The notes under the pieces were generated by a model. That model saw nothing but the letters and a program-made list of their open reading frames with translations. It was not told where the DNA came from and searched no databases. Below, piece by piece: positions 1-11,056 of a DNA stretch of 64,000 nucleotides. Where the stretch lies: the NCBI RefSeq assembly GCF_016808095.1, contig NC_068973.1, positions 5,018,501 to 5,082,500 of the forward strand. The letters are read 5' to 3'. This stretch comes from Vigna angularis. Taxonomy: Eukaryota > Streptophyta > Magnoliopsida > Fabales > Fabaceae. The translations under genes and the position numbers were made by a program. The stretch's first letter is position 1. Each line of letters begins with the position of its first letter.

Positions 1-159
1 TGAGGGTGGATCCATGAGTTTCAGTGCAGACAAATCTGAGAGGCCCAACAAGGGATGCCTCGGTCTTGGTACGAACTTTGAATATACAGATGCAACAAAT
101 GTGAGACTAACAAAGTTGACCATATCTTGGAAGGGCCAAAACACATGAAATAAAGTTGC

Positions 160-1170
160 CCAAAATTGTCCCCTAGTTTGGGAATTGGGGGAAGAGTTTG
201 AATGGGATTTGAATGTGTTCATGAATTTGTGATGAATATGGAAAGGATTGGCTTGAAAAGATTGCCCCAATTGGCTTGATTTTCCTTTGTATAATCTTGA
301 TTAACAGGGAGTTCCCTTCTTCCGAGGACATTTTTCTTTTTTTCATCATTTTTTTAATTGCATTGTTAGTCATTTTGTCTTGCCTCAAAATTAAGCTTTA
401 TGAAAATTTAAGCAACCATTATTCAATCTGTGTGGACTTTTATTGGGCTTGTAATGTGGCTTGGGCTAAGGGGTATTGAAGGAAAGGATATAAAGGCCCA
501 AATAAATGTTTGTGGGTACTTTTGAAAAACAGGAGTTACCATCTACACTTGTATCAACTATTTGTCAAATCTGTTTTGACTTCCCTTGCTAATTTGCAAA
601 CTTCACTCTTTGTTTGTCATCACTTTGTGACTCTTTTCAATTTTTGCTTTGCTTTTGCTGAATTCTCTTCATTTGATCACTAAGTGTGTTCTTCTTGCAA
701 TTTGAGTCGACTTCTACTGTGATGGTAACTCTTGTTTGGGTAAAATTTTGAAAAGAAAATTTCTTATTGGCTCAAATTTGGTATCAAAGGATATATTTTT
801 GTTTGTTTTTTTTTTTGGATGGAGAAAAATGGCCACACATCATTTCAAATTTTGGTTGTTTTATTTTCAAAAGATTAATTAAGAGACAAAGACTAAATGA
901 TCTCAACAGAGTCATTTTTCATTCTTTTTCATTTTTTTCATTTTTTTTTACGGATTCCAGGATCTCCCAAATGAAAGCAGTGGAGGTAACGGAAAATCTG
1001 CTCCGGAGTAAAACTTGGTGTTTATTATTTGGGCTCAAGGACATGATTGGGCCAATCTCTTGGTATAGTGAGGGCTAAAGGATGATGTTTTCAAGCGATG
1101 CACACACAAATATCTCTTAAGAATATGTGATTTGATCATTTGATTCCAGGAGATTATGACATCCATTATA
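160..1170 (-). repeat. Left copy of a diverged direct repeat inside the retroelement
   Basis: Segments around 255-330 (GATTGCCCCAATTGG, then a TTCCTTTGTAT block and a TTCTTCCGAGGACATT block) and 1072-1165 (GATGTTTTCAAGCGATGC, then ACAAATATCTC and GGAGATTATGACA) recur in the same order and orientation at 5565-5650 and 5880-5975. The copies are diverged and differently spaced. The rest of 1-1350 has no supported gene. Confidence 0.5.
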
Positions 1171-1352
1171 CTTATTTTTTTTTTAAATCTCATAAAATGG
1201 ATGATTTGCATCGAAAATAATTGACTCAACTTTTGCGTATTTTTTTTTTGGTTTTATGCATGAAGAAAAGTAATATGAAATGAAAATGATGATGCTAGTT
1301 GAAAAACAGATTTTTTTATTATTTTTGTTTTTGTATTTTTTTTTTGAAAATT

Positions 1353-1690
1353 GGGCTTTACGGACCAGCCTAGAAACTGGACCTTGCGGGCCGATATGGG
1401 AAATAGGCTTTGTGAGCCATTGGGGAAATTGGGATTTCTTGGCCAATGGAAACTGGGCCTTGCGGGTCAGCATGGAAGCTGGGCTTTGCAAGCCAGTATG
1501 GGAAATGGGCTTTGAGAGCTATTGTGGAAATTGATATTTTTCGGCCATTGTGGAAACTGGGCCTTGCGGGTCAGCATGGGAACTGGGCTTTGCAGGCCAG
1601 TATGGAAAATGAACTTTCTGGGCTAATGTGGAAAATGAGCTTGGGAACCAGTGCGGAAACTAGGCTTGGTGAGCAATGCAAAAATTGATA
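1353..1690. repeat. Degenerate minisatellite, about 26-bp unit, about 13 copies
   Basis: The unit is roughly GGGCYTTGCGGGYCAGYATG followed by GAAACT. Copies step at about 26 bp, so open frames crossing it on both strands (for example 1280-1534, 1446-1688 and 1183-1491) are repeat artefacts. The array lies in the retroelement between base 1 and the WUS-like cassette. The stretch 1690-3000 that follows is T-run-rich noncoding DNA with no supported gene. Confidence 0.8.
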
Positions 1691-3016
1691 TGAGAAAACT
1701 TGATTTAGAAAAAACGTTTGAAAAATAAAAATGTTTTTTTTTGTTTTATTCATTTACATAATGTAAAAAAACATTAAACATATTAGAAAAAAGTTTTTGT
1801 GTTTTTTATCTTTTAGAAATAGAAATTAATTTGAAATATGCATGTAATGGGCCGAGTTGGGCCAAAAAACGTTTGAAAACCTGAGGAGAAGTAACAAAAG
1901 GAAGTTGGACTTACCAGACACATTGACCCAATGGATCAGATGACCTGAGCCGTGTGAACTTGACACAAGAAGATGACCAAGAAAACATTTTTTTTTCAAA
2001 GTTTACGGAACAAGCTAAAAGAAATTCATTCTTTTTAATTTTGTGTTATGAAAGGATTTCACAAGATTGGAGTAAAGACAAATTTGCAACACCACTAGAC
2101 TCAATGGGCCCAACACTATTCCTCTTTTACAACCATGACAAAATCTTCAGACAAAGGTCTGAATTCCATTATTTTTTATTTTTTTTTTGCACAAATACTT
2201 GTTCACACAAATGAAAAGGGAAATTATGAAATGAAAACACAAAATCTACATAAACATGCATCTTTTATTTTTTCAGAAATTCAGATGCACTGGTTCAAGA
2301 GAAACCACATATGACAAAGGGCCTAATGGGCTCAAAAACTGTTCATCTTTCATTCTCAGATTTTTTTTTAAAAAAAATTCAAAGAAAATCACACAGGACA
2401 ATTTGAACAAATGTACTAAACATCATTCAACAGCAAAAATGTGAAAACAAAATATTTTTGACATATTTTCAAAAGAAGTAGACTCTGAGAGAAAAACCAC
2501 GAAGGCCATTGGGCTTAATGAGCTCAAGCTCTGTTCCCTTTTTTTTCTTTATTTCTTTTTAGATTTATTCAAAATGCAGAAGAAGAAGGAATAAAAATCA
2601 AACAAAATGGTGTGATGTGAAATTACAAACATGCCAAAACAATTCTTCACTCAAATTTATATTTCAGAAAGAATTGGGTTCAAAGAAGGCTAACATGGTA
2701 ATGAGGCCCAATGAACCTGAAAAATGTCCTTTATCAAGCAAATGAAAAACAATTTTGAACACTTCAAATTTTACAACACTCCAATTATTATTTTTTTGAA
2801 AATTTTCCATTTATCATATTTTTGATTTTTTTGTTTTATTATTTTTTTTTGGTGAAATCGGATCATCTAAGAAGTCTTGAATTGGGCCGGATCGACCCAA
2901 CAAAACCATACCCGTTTTCAGATTTTCAAAATTTTTTTTTTGAACTCAGAAAGCAATCAGACCGACACCAGACGGTTGCAGCGACCGGAACTGTAGCCAC
3001 AATGGATTTGCTCAGC

Positions 3017-3023
3017 TATAAAA
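3017..3023 (+). promoter_or_regulatory. TATA box of the antisense WUS-like gene
   Basis: TATAAAA occurs in the context AGCTATAAAACAGG. A strongly CT-rich leader (3061-3120) begins about 35-45 bases downstream, as expected for a plant transcription start with a pyrimidine-rich 5' UTR. The candidate start is therefore near 3050, ahead of the leader intron at 3209. Position and context were read directly; activity is inferred. Confidence 0.5.
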
Positions 3024-3049
3024 CAGGTATCCCTTCGGGGTCGAGCGAC

Positions 3050-3976
3050 ATTTTCTGATTTCGCTCTCTCTCTCTATCCTTCTCTTTCTCCCTCTTCTCT
3101 CTCTCCTCTCTCTTCCTTGAGTGTCTGGACTTCTGCGAGGCTCCTCCGTCCCCGCCTTCCACAGCGTCCGTGCCTTCCGAGGAGCTTCCGTGTGCCTTCC
3201 ACTTCCAGGTAAGTCCTCTGAGCTCTTCGATCTTCTTTATTTCCTTTAAGTTTTTCCTTTTTGTTTTCCTTCCTTCCATCCTTCCTTCTCTGCTTTTCTG
3301 TTCTTTCGATCTTTCTTTCTCTGTTTTTTTCGTTTTTCTTTTCCTTTACGATTTCTGGTTTATTTTTTACTCTCTAGCTTTCTGCATCTGCCTTCCTTTC
3401 TTGTTCCTTTTTTTGTTTTTTCTTTTCTGCTTTCCTTTCCTGCAAGCTCTTTATTTTCTTCTGCTTTCTGCTTTGTCTGCTTTTATTTCCGTCTTGCTCT
3501 TCTTTGCTTTTCTTTCTGAGTCTTCTTTCTTCCTCTTTTTTTTTTTAAAATTTAAAAACTTAAAACACTTAAAAACACAACTGTCTTAAACTTAAGGGGT
3601 ATATAGGCTGGAAACCAGACGTTTATCTCCCTTCGATTGAAGGTATGGCAGAGACAATCGGGTAGAACAACGCCACGTACCCCATAAAAACAGAAAACTT
3701 AAAAAGAGAATTTTAATTGTATGAACCGGACATGGACAAATGGACAAGGACAAAAGGACATAGATCCGTTTAGGACCCTCTTGCAAGGACCGTGAAACAG
3801 ATCCGAGACCAGACACTGAAATAACAAAGACCGACCGGACAAGATAAACTTAAAAGGAAACAAAAACACATAAAGAAAACACTGAAAAAAACTTTTTGTT
3901 TTATGCTTTTGTTATGTTCTTGTTCTTTTTATTTTTTATATATTTTGTTTTGTTTCAGAAAACTTAGAGAGGAAAG
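3050..3976 (+). other. 5' leader of the WUS-like gene with a UTR intron (3209-3958)
   Basis: A GC-richer leader ends CCAG before a consensus donor GTAAGT at 3209. A long T-rich stretch leads to TTTTGTTTCAG ending at 3958, and 18 bases later the ATG (3977) sits in the context AAAGATGAGC. The open frames at 3170-3589 (Phe/Leu-rich) fall inside this T-rich intron and are not genes. A leader intron followed by a coding intron suggests the cassette came from genomic DNA rather than from a spliced mRNA. Confidence 0.5.
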
Positions 3977-4530
3977 ATGAGCGAGATGGAGATGGAGAGG
4001 TACACCAGTCAGCGGTGGCGACCTACTGACGATCAGGTCAGAATGATGACCCACATCTACAATTACGGGGTCACACATCCTAGCAGAGCTCAAGTCGTTG
4101 AGATTGCATCTCGACTAAGGGCTTTCGGAGAAGCCAGTGAATACAATGTGCACTGCTGGTTTAACAACCACGGCAATCGGGTCAGGCGCTGGCAAGCGGA
4201 GATAGACCCCACTGGCACTCAGTTTTCACAACTGCCGCTATACATGTATGGTAAGCATCCTGATCTCCTCCACCCCCTATTTTTTTGAAAATTTCCCTCT
4301 TCATCTTAATATTGACAAATTTTTTGTTTTATTTTTTTTGGAAAGAATACGACTGGGTGATCATGAGGGCGCCAAGGCTGCTGGACTTGTTCCCCGTTCC
4401 GATCATCATTGACGACGATAGGGACGAACGACAAATCCCTCCACCCATGCTTCTCACATTCCGGACCAGAGCTCCCTCGACGGAGCTCTCCCTCAGACCA
4501 CCGCAACCAGCTCGGGAATTTTTTCGCTGA
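3977..4530 (+). CDS. Mini WUSCHEL-type homeodomain protein carried antisense in the retroelement; join(3977..4250,4346..4530)
   Basis: The two exons give 152 residues. Exon 1 ends TATG before GTAAGC (donor 4251) and exon 2 starts after an acceptor at 4344-4345; the junction is phase-compatible (phase 1) and the spliced frame runs to TGA 4528-4530. Residues about 11-74 match the WUS/WOX homeodomain: RWRPTDDQ at the start, then NVHCWFNNH with the conserved W61, F62 and N64 of recognition helix 3. WOX proteins normally read NVFYWFQNHKAR, so this copy is diverged. Residues 103-110, LLDLFPVP, resemble the WUS-box (TLxLFPxx). Residues 137-142, TELSLR, hold an LxL core like an EAR repression motif. 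An acidic run (IIIDDDRDER) lies between. Family role: WOX proteins are nuclear transcription factors of stem-cell niches. The protein is much shorter than typical WUS proteins and opposite in strand to gag. Function here is inferred only. It could be a decaying captured gene, but the frame is intact. Confidence 0.75.
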
Positions 4531-5469
4531 ATTTCCTTTTGATTTTATTTTTATATTTTCATGGTCTGTAATATTAACGATCACCAGTGATCGAACCCTG
4601 AACAATCTTTTATTTGCTTTTGTTATCTGCTTTATTTTTGTTTTTTATTTGAATTTGTGACTTTGCACTTCTTTGTTATATCTGTTTTTTTTCTTTTTTA
4701 TGCATTTTTATTTTATTTATCATGATGCCAAGATCGCATGAGTGTATCCGACCTTTACTGTAATTTCCTGCTCCGATGATGAAATGAAATTAGATTTTTA
4801 TGGTTTTTTTTTTTTCAGTATAAACAAAAATTTCTAATTTAAACTAAATAATGGAAAACCGGGTTCAACAGAAAATAAATTATTTACAAAGAAAATATGG
4901 AAAAAAGACTTCGAATGAAATGAGATCCAAAGCGAACATCATGAGCATGAAAAACAAAATTTTGAAATCATTATGCATATGAGACAAAGCAGAAATGGGA
5001 AGAGAGGAACAATGAACTCGTAAAACAATTTGAACAAATTGAAATTTTGATGACTCCCTTTTTTTTTGAAAATTTGTTTTTGTGCAATGAAATCGGACTC
5101 AAGTAAAAGCTTTCAAAAACGACTTCCTTTTTTTTTCGAGTTAATTATCTTACTTGCAGTCATCAAATTAGTAATTATTTTCAAAGCTTAGAAAAGTGAG
5201 GAATGTAACATATCCGAGGTCTAACTTTGGGATTACATTTTGAATTTTTCTCCCGAGACATCAACGTACGCATGCTTGAAGAGACTCGCAAGTGAAAAAT
5301 GGGAGTTGTTAGAATGGTTTGGGAGAAAACGGGATAGTCACGCTAATGTCACCTCATACGTTCTGTAAAGTAGACGAGTGCCGAAGCGAAACACGAGGTA
5401 CCTAAAACGTTTCCCCGATTTGGTATAATGAATATGATGATGAATCCATGATAATTTGTACAAAAACTC

Positions 5470-5990
5470 AAGTAAGATCAAAGCTGCCCCAGTTTTTTTT
5501 ATTATTATTTTTTTTTGCATGGGGCTCTGTTTGGAAGAAGTAGTGGGTATGAAAAAGGGAAGGCTAAAAGGATGGCCCCAAATGGGTTCGATATTTTTGT
5601 ATGCTTTAGGCTAGTTGGCAAGGAAATCCTCTCTTCCTGAGACATTATTCATTTTCATCTCTCACCTCCCCCTCCCCCCCTTTTTTTTTATATCACCCTT
5701 TCGGGTTTCTGAATCTAAGTGACCTATTCTCCCCTTTTTTTTTCAATGGGTTTAAGGATCAACCTACTAGCGCAAGCGAGAAAACTTCTGGCCAAACCAA
5801 TTTGCCCCGGGGTGAAGGTTTACTTTGTTACCTAGGGCATTGGCAATATTGTTGGGAGGAATCTTCTATTTTTGAAGGGTGATATTTTTCAAGCACCATG
5901 CGCACAAACGTCTCGAGAGAAAGCATCAAATTGTTATTGTTTATTAGACATTTGACCTCGGAAGAGTATGACACTGTAACTTTGCCTTTG
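5470..5990 (-). repeat. Right copy of the diverged direct repeat inside the retroelement
   Basis: This is the counterpart of the segment at 160-1170: GGATGGCCCCAAATGGG and a TTTTTGTAT block, a CTCTTCCTGAGACATT block, then GATATTTTTCAAGCACCATG, ACAAACGTCTC and GGAAGAGTATGACA. The two copies bracket the WUS-like cassette. The neighbouring stretches 4531-5470 and 5990-6333 hold no gene I can support. Confidence 0.5.
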
Positions 5991-6333
5991 ATTATTTTTT
6001 TCTATTTTCGAAAAACAAGAGTTTGACAATCTGCAAGAAGACAAATGACTCAGGATTTCTTCAATTTTTTTTTTGTTATTAATTTTTTTTTTTGACACCC
6101 TATTAGGATACGATTTCCAGTAAACCTTGGAGATACCAAGTAATGAAAGTTTACATTAACAGTTCATGGATGAAAGCGTGACATCAATGAGCATAAACCT
6201 CATTAAAGCTCGAGCAAAACAACATCAGTTCCGACTTTTACAATAACTTATGCTTTCCCAAATAATCCGAGAGTCATCTTCACTCGTCCATGGCATTTGT
6301 AGAGGTGAACTTACGTCTTGCCACAGTGCTGGA

Positions 6334-7748
6334 TTAACTTTCTTCAAACTTTAAACATCCTGAATCAATCAAAGATTGCACTTTACGTTTTAGAGCCTTG
6401 CATGCTTCAGTTGAATGTCCACACGTCCCTCCATGATAATCACACCTGGCATTTATGTCATAGCTCCTTGGATACGGAGGTCATATAGGCCTAGTTGGAC
6501 AAATCTTTATGAGGTTTCTGCGGAGAAGATCTGGTAGTAGCTCTGTATAGGTCATGGGGATAGGAGTGAAGTTGACGCCCTTCTCATCACGATTGTAATT
6601 TCTTCGTTCAGTTGCTCGACTAGACCCATAGGAATGCGACATTTGAGGACAGGCAATAAAATGTGAATTAGCTCTTCGTTCTTTGCCTTTCTCACGTCTA
6701 GGATCATACTCATTTAAACTTGCTACTAGCTCTGGGCCTAGTGCAAATTTTCCATTTCTTATGCCACTCTCAACCCTCTCTCCAATTACTACTATGTCAG
6801 TAAAACTTGAGGAGACTGAGATGCTTAACATGTGCTCATAAAATGGTGGTTGCAGAGTACTCGAAAACGTGGTAGTCATCTCCTTGTCGTTCAGACTCGG
6901 TTCTACTTGAGCATCTATCTCTCTCCACCTTTGGGCATATTCTCTGAATGATTCAGATTCTTTCTTCACCATGTTCTGCAATTGTGCTCTGTCAGGTGTC
7001 AAATCTTTATCATATCCATACTGCCTTAGGAATGTCTCAACCAGATGCTTCCATGAGTAGATGTGAGTAGTATCTAAGCGCATGTACCAAGTTAGAGTTT
7101 CGTCAATTAAACTTTCTTGGAAGAAGTGAATCAAAAGTTTTTCATCGTGGGCATAAGCTGCCATTTTCCTGCAGTACATGCTTATGTGGCCCCTCGGGCA
7201 AGTATTTCCCCGATATTTCTCAAACTCTGGCAACATGAACTTTGGAGGTATCACCACGTCAGGAACCAAACATAGTTTTTTAGCATCTCCAAATTCAAAA
7301 CTTCCTTCACCCTCTATGGCTCTCAACCTCTTCTCAAGGACTTCTAATCTGCTCTTATCGTCCTTAAAATCTGCTGGTGTAATGACACAAGATGGAGACT
7401 TCGTCTCAGGTTCTTTTTCATTATCATGCTCTCAATACCTAGTTGGATCGTCTGCCTAGGAATTGTAAAAGTGGTTGCCCCAGGCTCGTCTTCTACTTCA
7501 GCTGCATTACCTTCGGCCTTTTGAGTGTCAAGATGTCTCGAGTCCACTCCTGAGGGTGGAGTATAATTCGGGGGAAGACCATAGGAAGGGAAAGTTTGTG
7601 CTTCTGGAACTCCTTGTTGTGATCGTTGTGTGCATAAACATCCAGGACTTTGTAAGGCATCCAGGGTCTTTAGGACCTGTCTCATTTGTTCCTTCAGCTG
7701 TCGGATATCGGCCTTCATTCCCTCTTGAACTTCTACTTGGTTCTCCAT
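6334..7748 (-). pseudogene. gag polyprotein of the Ty3/gypsy element, broken by one frameshift and one stop
   Basis: The frame starts at ATG 7748 with a basic coiled-coil-like stretch and runs about 105 codons in one frame. Near 7425-7440 the sense continues in another frame, so an indel has occurred there. The second frame carries the retrotransposon gag core, including DETLTWYMRLD, WKHLVETFLRQY and FREYAQRWRE. A TGA at 6481-6483 interrupts it. The same frame then continues to a TAA at 6334-6336 and contains a CX2HX5HX4C knuckle, a variant of the usual CCHC nucleocapsid finger, about 20 codons after the stop. Gag would build the virus-like particle that packages element RNA. With two lesions this copy is probably dead, though it might be mobilised by partners. 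Confidence 0.85.
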
Positions 7749-8442
7749 GATTTTGCCACTGGTTCGTGTCCTTTAGGGTGTCTTAGATGCTTAGCTGTAT
7801 TTTTTTTGTGAAACAAATTAAGAAAAAAGAAAAATAAAAATAAAAAAGAAAAGAAAAGAAAACATAGTTCAAATTCTCTAGTCAGAAACTACAAAGCTGT
7901 GAAAATATTTGCCCCGGTATAATTTTGGAAATTAACACGAAACAGAGTCAATAAGGCGATTCATCATTCAGAAATCTCCAAAATGCGAGACATAGGAATT
8001 CTTGGTCAACCATCGCAGGCTTTAGTCATCACATTCTTCATTTGTCTGATCAGTTTCTTGCAGCAATTGAGGAATGTTTCAATCCCCTTAGGCGGGTTGA
8101 TGATTGACATTACAGACCCAGCATCAGCTAATAGCCTAGGAACATTTTCAATGACTTAATTGATGAGGAAAGATAATTGTGAGAGACTTCTCTTCCAACT
8201 CTTCGTAACTTGTCCTTCTTCAACGACATATTCCTTCATCTGACTCATCAATCTTTTATGTCCCCTTTTTTTAGTTGACGCCAACATTCCTTCTAGTTTT
8301 GTCACTGCTGCTTCTATCCACTGCTCATCATTTTGAAATTTCTTCTCACAAGTTGGGTAGGGGAAATTAATCTGAATTACAACTTGACTGTCTTAACCCT
8401 TTATGTGATTCATTGGCTAAGGGAAACTTCCACTAACAGTCC

Positions 8443-9125
8443 ATGACCTTGGGCCTTTCTTTGAAGCGAACAACATTTCCCCGAGTGTCTTTAACTTGAT
8501 GAAATATTTCAGCAAAAGATTCATGCCTCATATGATCTGCAATGTGGCGAGAGATGCAGGCGTTAGCGATCCTCTCAGGATACTCAAATTATTTTTTGCG
8601 CTAACATATGATTGCAATTAATACACCACCTAATACCCATGAGGGGTACATTAGGATACCTCCTGCAATGATATGTAGTCTGATTTATGCTGCCAAGGGA
8701 CACACCATTTATCTTGTTCTTCGTTTAAACTTGCACAAAGTTGCGCTCATTCATTTGCTCTTTTCACATGTAATTCACAAGGAACAGCCTAAGACAAGCG
8801 CAAAAGTGCCTAAAAGTCACTTCTTTTTCCAATGGTGACCCATGTTCACCTGACTGAGTACCTGTGATGGACTTTTTGTACAAAATCCAATTTTCTCTCG
8901 GGTAATCGTTTACAATGTCCTTGTAATCGATTACATACTACAATAATTCGTCCATGGGGTACAGGGAATTTAAGGCGTCTCCAGTCTCACGAGAAATGAA
9001 CCACAAATACACCACTGGTAGACAACATAACATCTTTCCCTCTTTAAGTTCGTAACAACGATTAAGGGTCCCATAAACTTCAGCCAGGACGGGACATGGG
9101 TATATTGCCCGATTTAGTTGTATAG
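8443..9125 (-). pseudogene. Decayed ORF1-like region between LTR and gag
   Basis: Two minus-strand open stretches lie between the primer site and gag. One, about 8965-9125, contains LNRCYELKEGKMLCCLPVVY followed by LWFIS and then a stop. The other, about 8443-8580, contains ERIANACISRHIADHM and FHQVKDTRGNVV. Ogre-lineage elements carry an extra ORF1 here, and the CCLPVVYLW-like motif recalls the DUF7745-type proteins annotated in plants. That family assignment is from memory and weak. Multiple stops separate the pieces, so this is a relic. The rest of 7749-9980 is leader without a supported gene. Confidence 0.35.
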
Positions 9126-9980
9126 AGCTTTGGCCTCAAGACTTGCATTTAATATTTTCCCAAATTCTTCCCCTCTGACAAACTCACCAAATTCTTATAC
9201 CCCTTGACTCAAATTCCATGTTAATTTCCATTTTTAGCTTAAGGGCCTTAATCACAACTTTATAATTTTTGACTAGAATCCACAAAATGTGACAAGACTA
9301 TGAAGAAAAACAATGAGCGAAGAAAAAGGAAAAAGCAAAAGAAAGAAAGAAAAAAAAAAGATAAAGAGATATGGTGATATGTACAAGGTGCGTGATTTTT
9401 ATTAAGCAAACATGAGGGTTATAAGAATACACATTTCTCCCTTTTGTGCCTTATCAAAGGTTGGATGACTGAAGTTCTAAGGCCAAATATATGCACTCAC
9501 AAGGATAGCTCCCTAATGCTTAAATCAGGCCACCAGAGCTATGGCTCTTTTCACTGTTTCTCCACAACATTCAAAGTAATCAACTAGATGTGGAGACCCA
9601 AATGAAGAGAACAGACTCTGGCTGGGGTTCTCACGATAGCCAAACAGGAAGTATGTCCCAAATGACACCGCTACACAACCCCTCTATTTCTAAGTTGCGC
9701 TCAGACCCGGGTATAGGGCCCCACTCACGATATGCATATTGTGTGTGTGTGAAGGGAGAATGCAATTGTACACCCCAAACCCTCACCTGCAAAACAACCA
9801 GAAAATTCCCAGGCAGATATAACATGTTTTTCTACCCTAGGGTTCAATATAATCAAAACAAACACACATACAATTATGACAAATATCAAATAAGGATAAA
9901 GAAAAAAAAAGGGAAGAAGAACACAAAGAAAAACCACATTGAATTCGCACATCTAATTAAATGGCCTGACTCTCCTCACG

Positions 9981-9998
9981 TCCCCAGTGGAGTCGCCA
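9981..9998 (-). other. Primer-binding site of the Ogre/Tat-like element
   Basis: The minus strand reads TGGCGACTCCACTGGGGA, two bases inside the LTR end. It starts with TGG, the complement of a tRNA 3' CCA. Ogre-type elements are known for a tRNA-Arg-type primer site of this form; the exact tRNA match was not tested. The site fixes the orientation of the element and the inner LTR border. Confidence 0.8.
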
Positions 9999-10320
9999 TC
10001 TGTCGCAACCGGAATCGCGACGGGACGACGATCCAATAAAAAAGAATAAATATTGAAAAGAGATTTTGGAGTCGCCACCATAGTTTATTCTGGAAAACTA
10101 CGGAAAAAAACCATAAAATGATAAGGCATGGTCAAATTGAACCAGATTCTTGGTTCGGGAGTCGGTTACGTGTAGGGAAGGTATTAGCACCCTACAACGC
10201 CTGCCCTAAGGCAGTACCTTTAACTAAATGTGCGAATGTGGATGTGGTTTTCAAAGTATTTAACTTCCCCTTAAAATAAAACTCTAAAGAAACAAACAAT
10301 ATTTTTTAGTTTTTTGGGCC

Positions 10321-10540
10321 CGACAAGGATCGACCTTGCTCCTACGTATTCTCATTCAGAATGAGAAATCAGGGTTCCGTAGTTCATTTGAAAACTGTTT
10401 GAGATGTTTGTTTGGAAATTTGTTTGAGAACTTGTTATGGATAATTTGGATTTTTGGGAGAATGAGCCTGACAAGGACTGGCCTTGCTCCTACGTATCTC
10501 CACTTTTGATGGAGAATCAAGGATCACGTAGTTCTGCAAG
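10321..10540. repeat. Two-copy block within the LTR
   Basis: A block starting GACAAGGA and continuing CTTGCTCCTACGTAT, with GAATCARGG...CGTAGTT about 40 bases later, occurs at about 10322-10385 and again at about 10470-10535. Each copy holds a short inverted pair (CAAGGA...TCCTAC; ATTCTCATTCAGAATGAGAA in the first copy) that could fold. The two copies differ at several positions. Confidence 0.7.
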
Positions 10541-10617
10541 GCGATATTGTTTGTAGTTTGAAAAATAGATGTTTTTTTAGTTTTTGAAGATTTTATATTT
10601 TTTGTATTTTTTATTTA

Positions 10618-11056
10618 GGAGAATGAAAAGGTTTTTAGCACAAGGACGATGCGTGCGATCACACATGTGCCTAAACCTTTGAAACGTATTTTTGACGTTT
10701 TTTGAAGAAAGAGAAAAGGTTTTGGGCACAAGGACGATGCGTGCGATCACACATGTGTCTAAACCTTTAAAACATATTTTTGGGATTTTGAAAAAAGGAA
10801 AAGGTTTTTAGCACAAGGACGATGCGTACGATCACACATGTGCCTAAACCTTTGAAACATATTTTTTTGGCATTTTTTGAAGAAAGAGAAAAGGTTTTTT
10901 TAGCACAAGGACGATGCGTACGATCACACATGTGCTTAAACCTTTGAAACGTATTTTTGGTATTTTTTGAAGAAAGAGAAAAAGTTTTTGGCACAAGGAC
11001 GATGCGTGCGATCACACATGTGCCTAAACCTTTAAAACATATTTTTGTAATTTTTA
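10618..11056. repeat. Five tandem copies of a roughly 90-bp unit in the LTR
   Basis: Each unit contains GCACAAGGACGATGCGTRCG followed by ATCACACATGTGYCTAAACC, then an AT-rich spacer and GAAGAAAGAGAAAAGG. Copies start near 10620, 10707, 10793, 10882 and 10972. The CACATGTG palindrome is kept in every unit while the AT-rich linkers vary in length. Confidence 0.9.

Noticed and set aside
3170..3589. 139-codon Phe/Leu/Ser-rich frame that looks like a membrane protein
   Set aside because: It lies in the T-rich leader intron of the WUS-like gene; composition alone explains the hydrophobicity.
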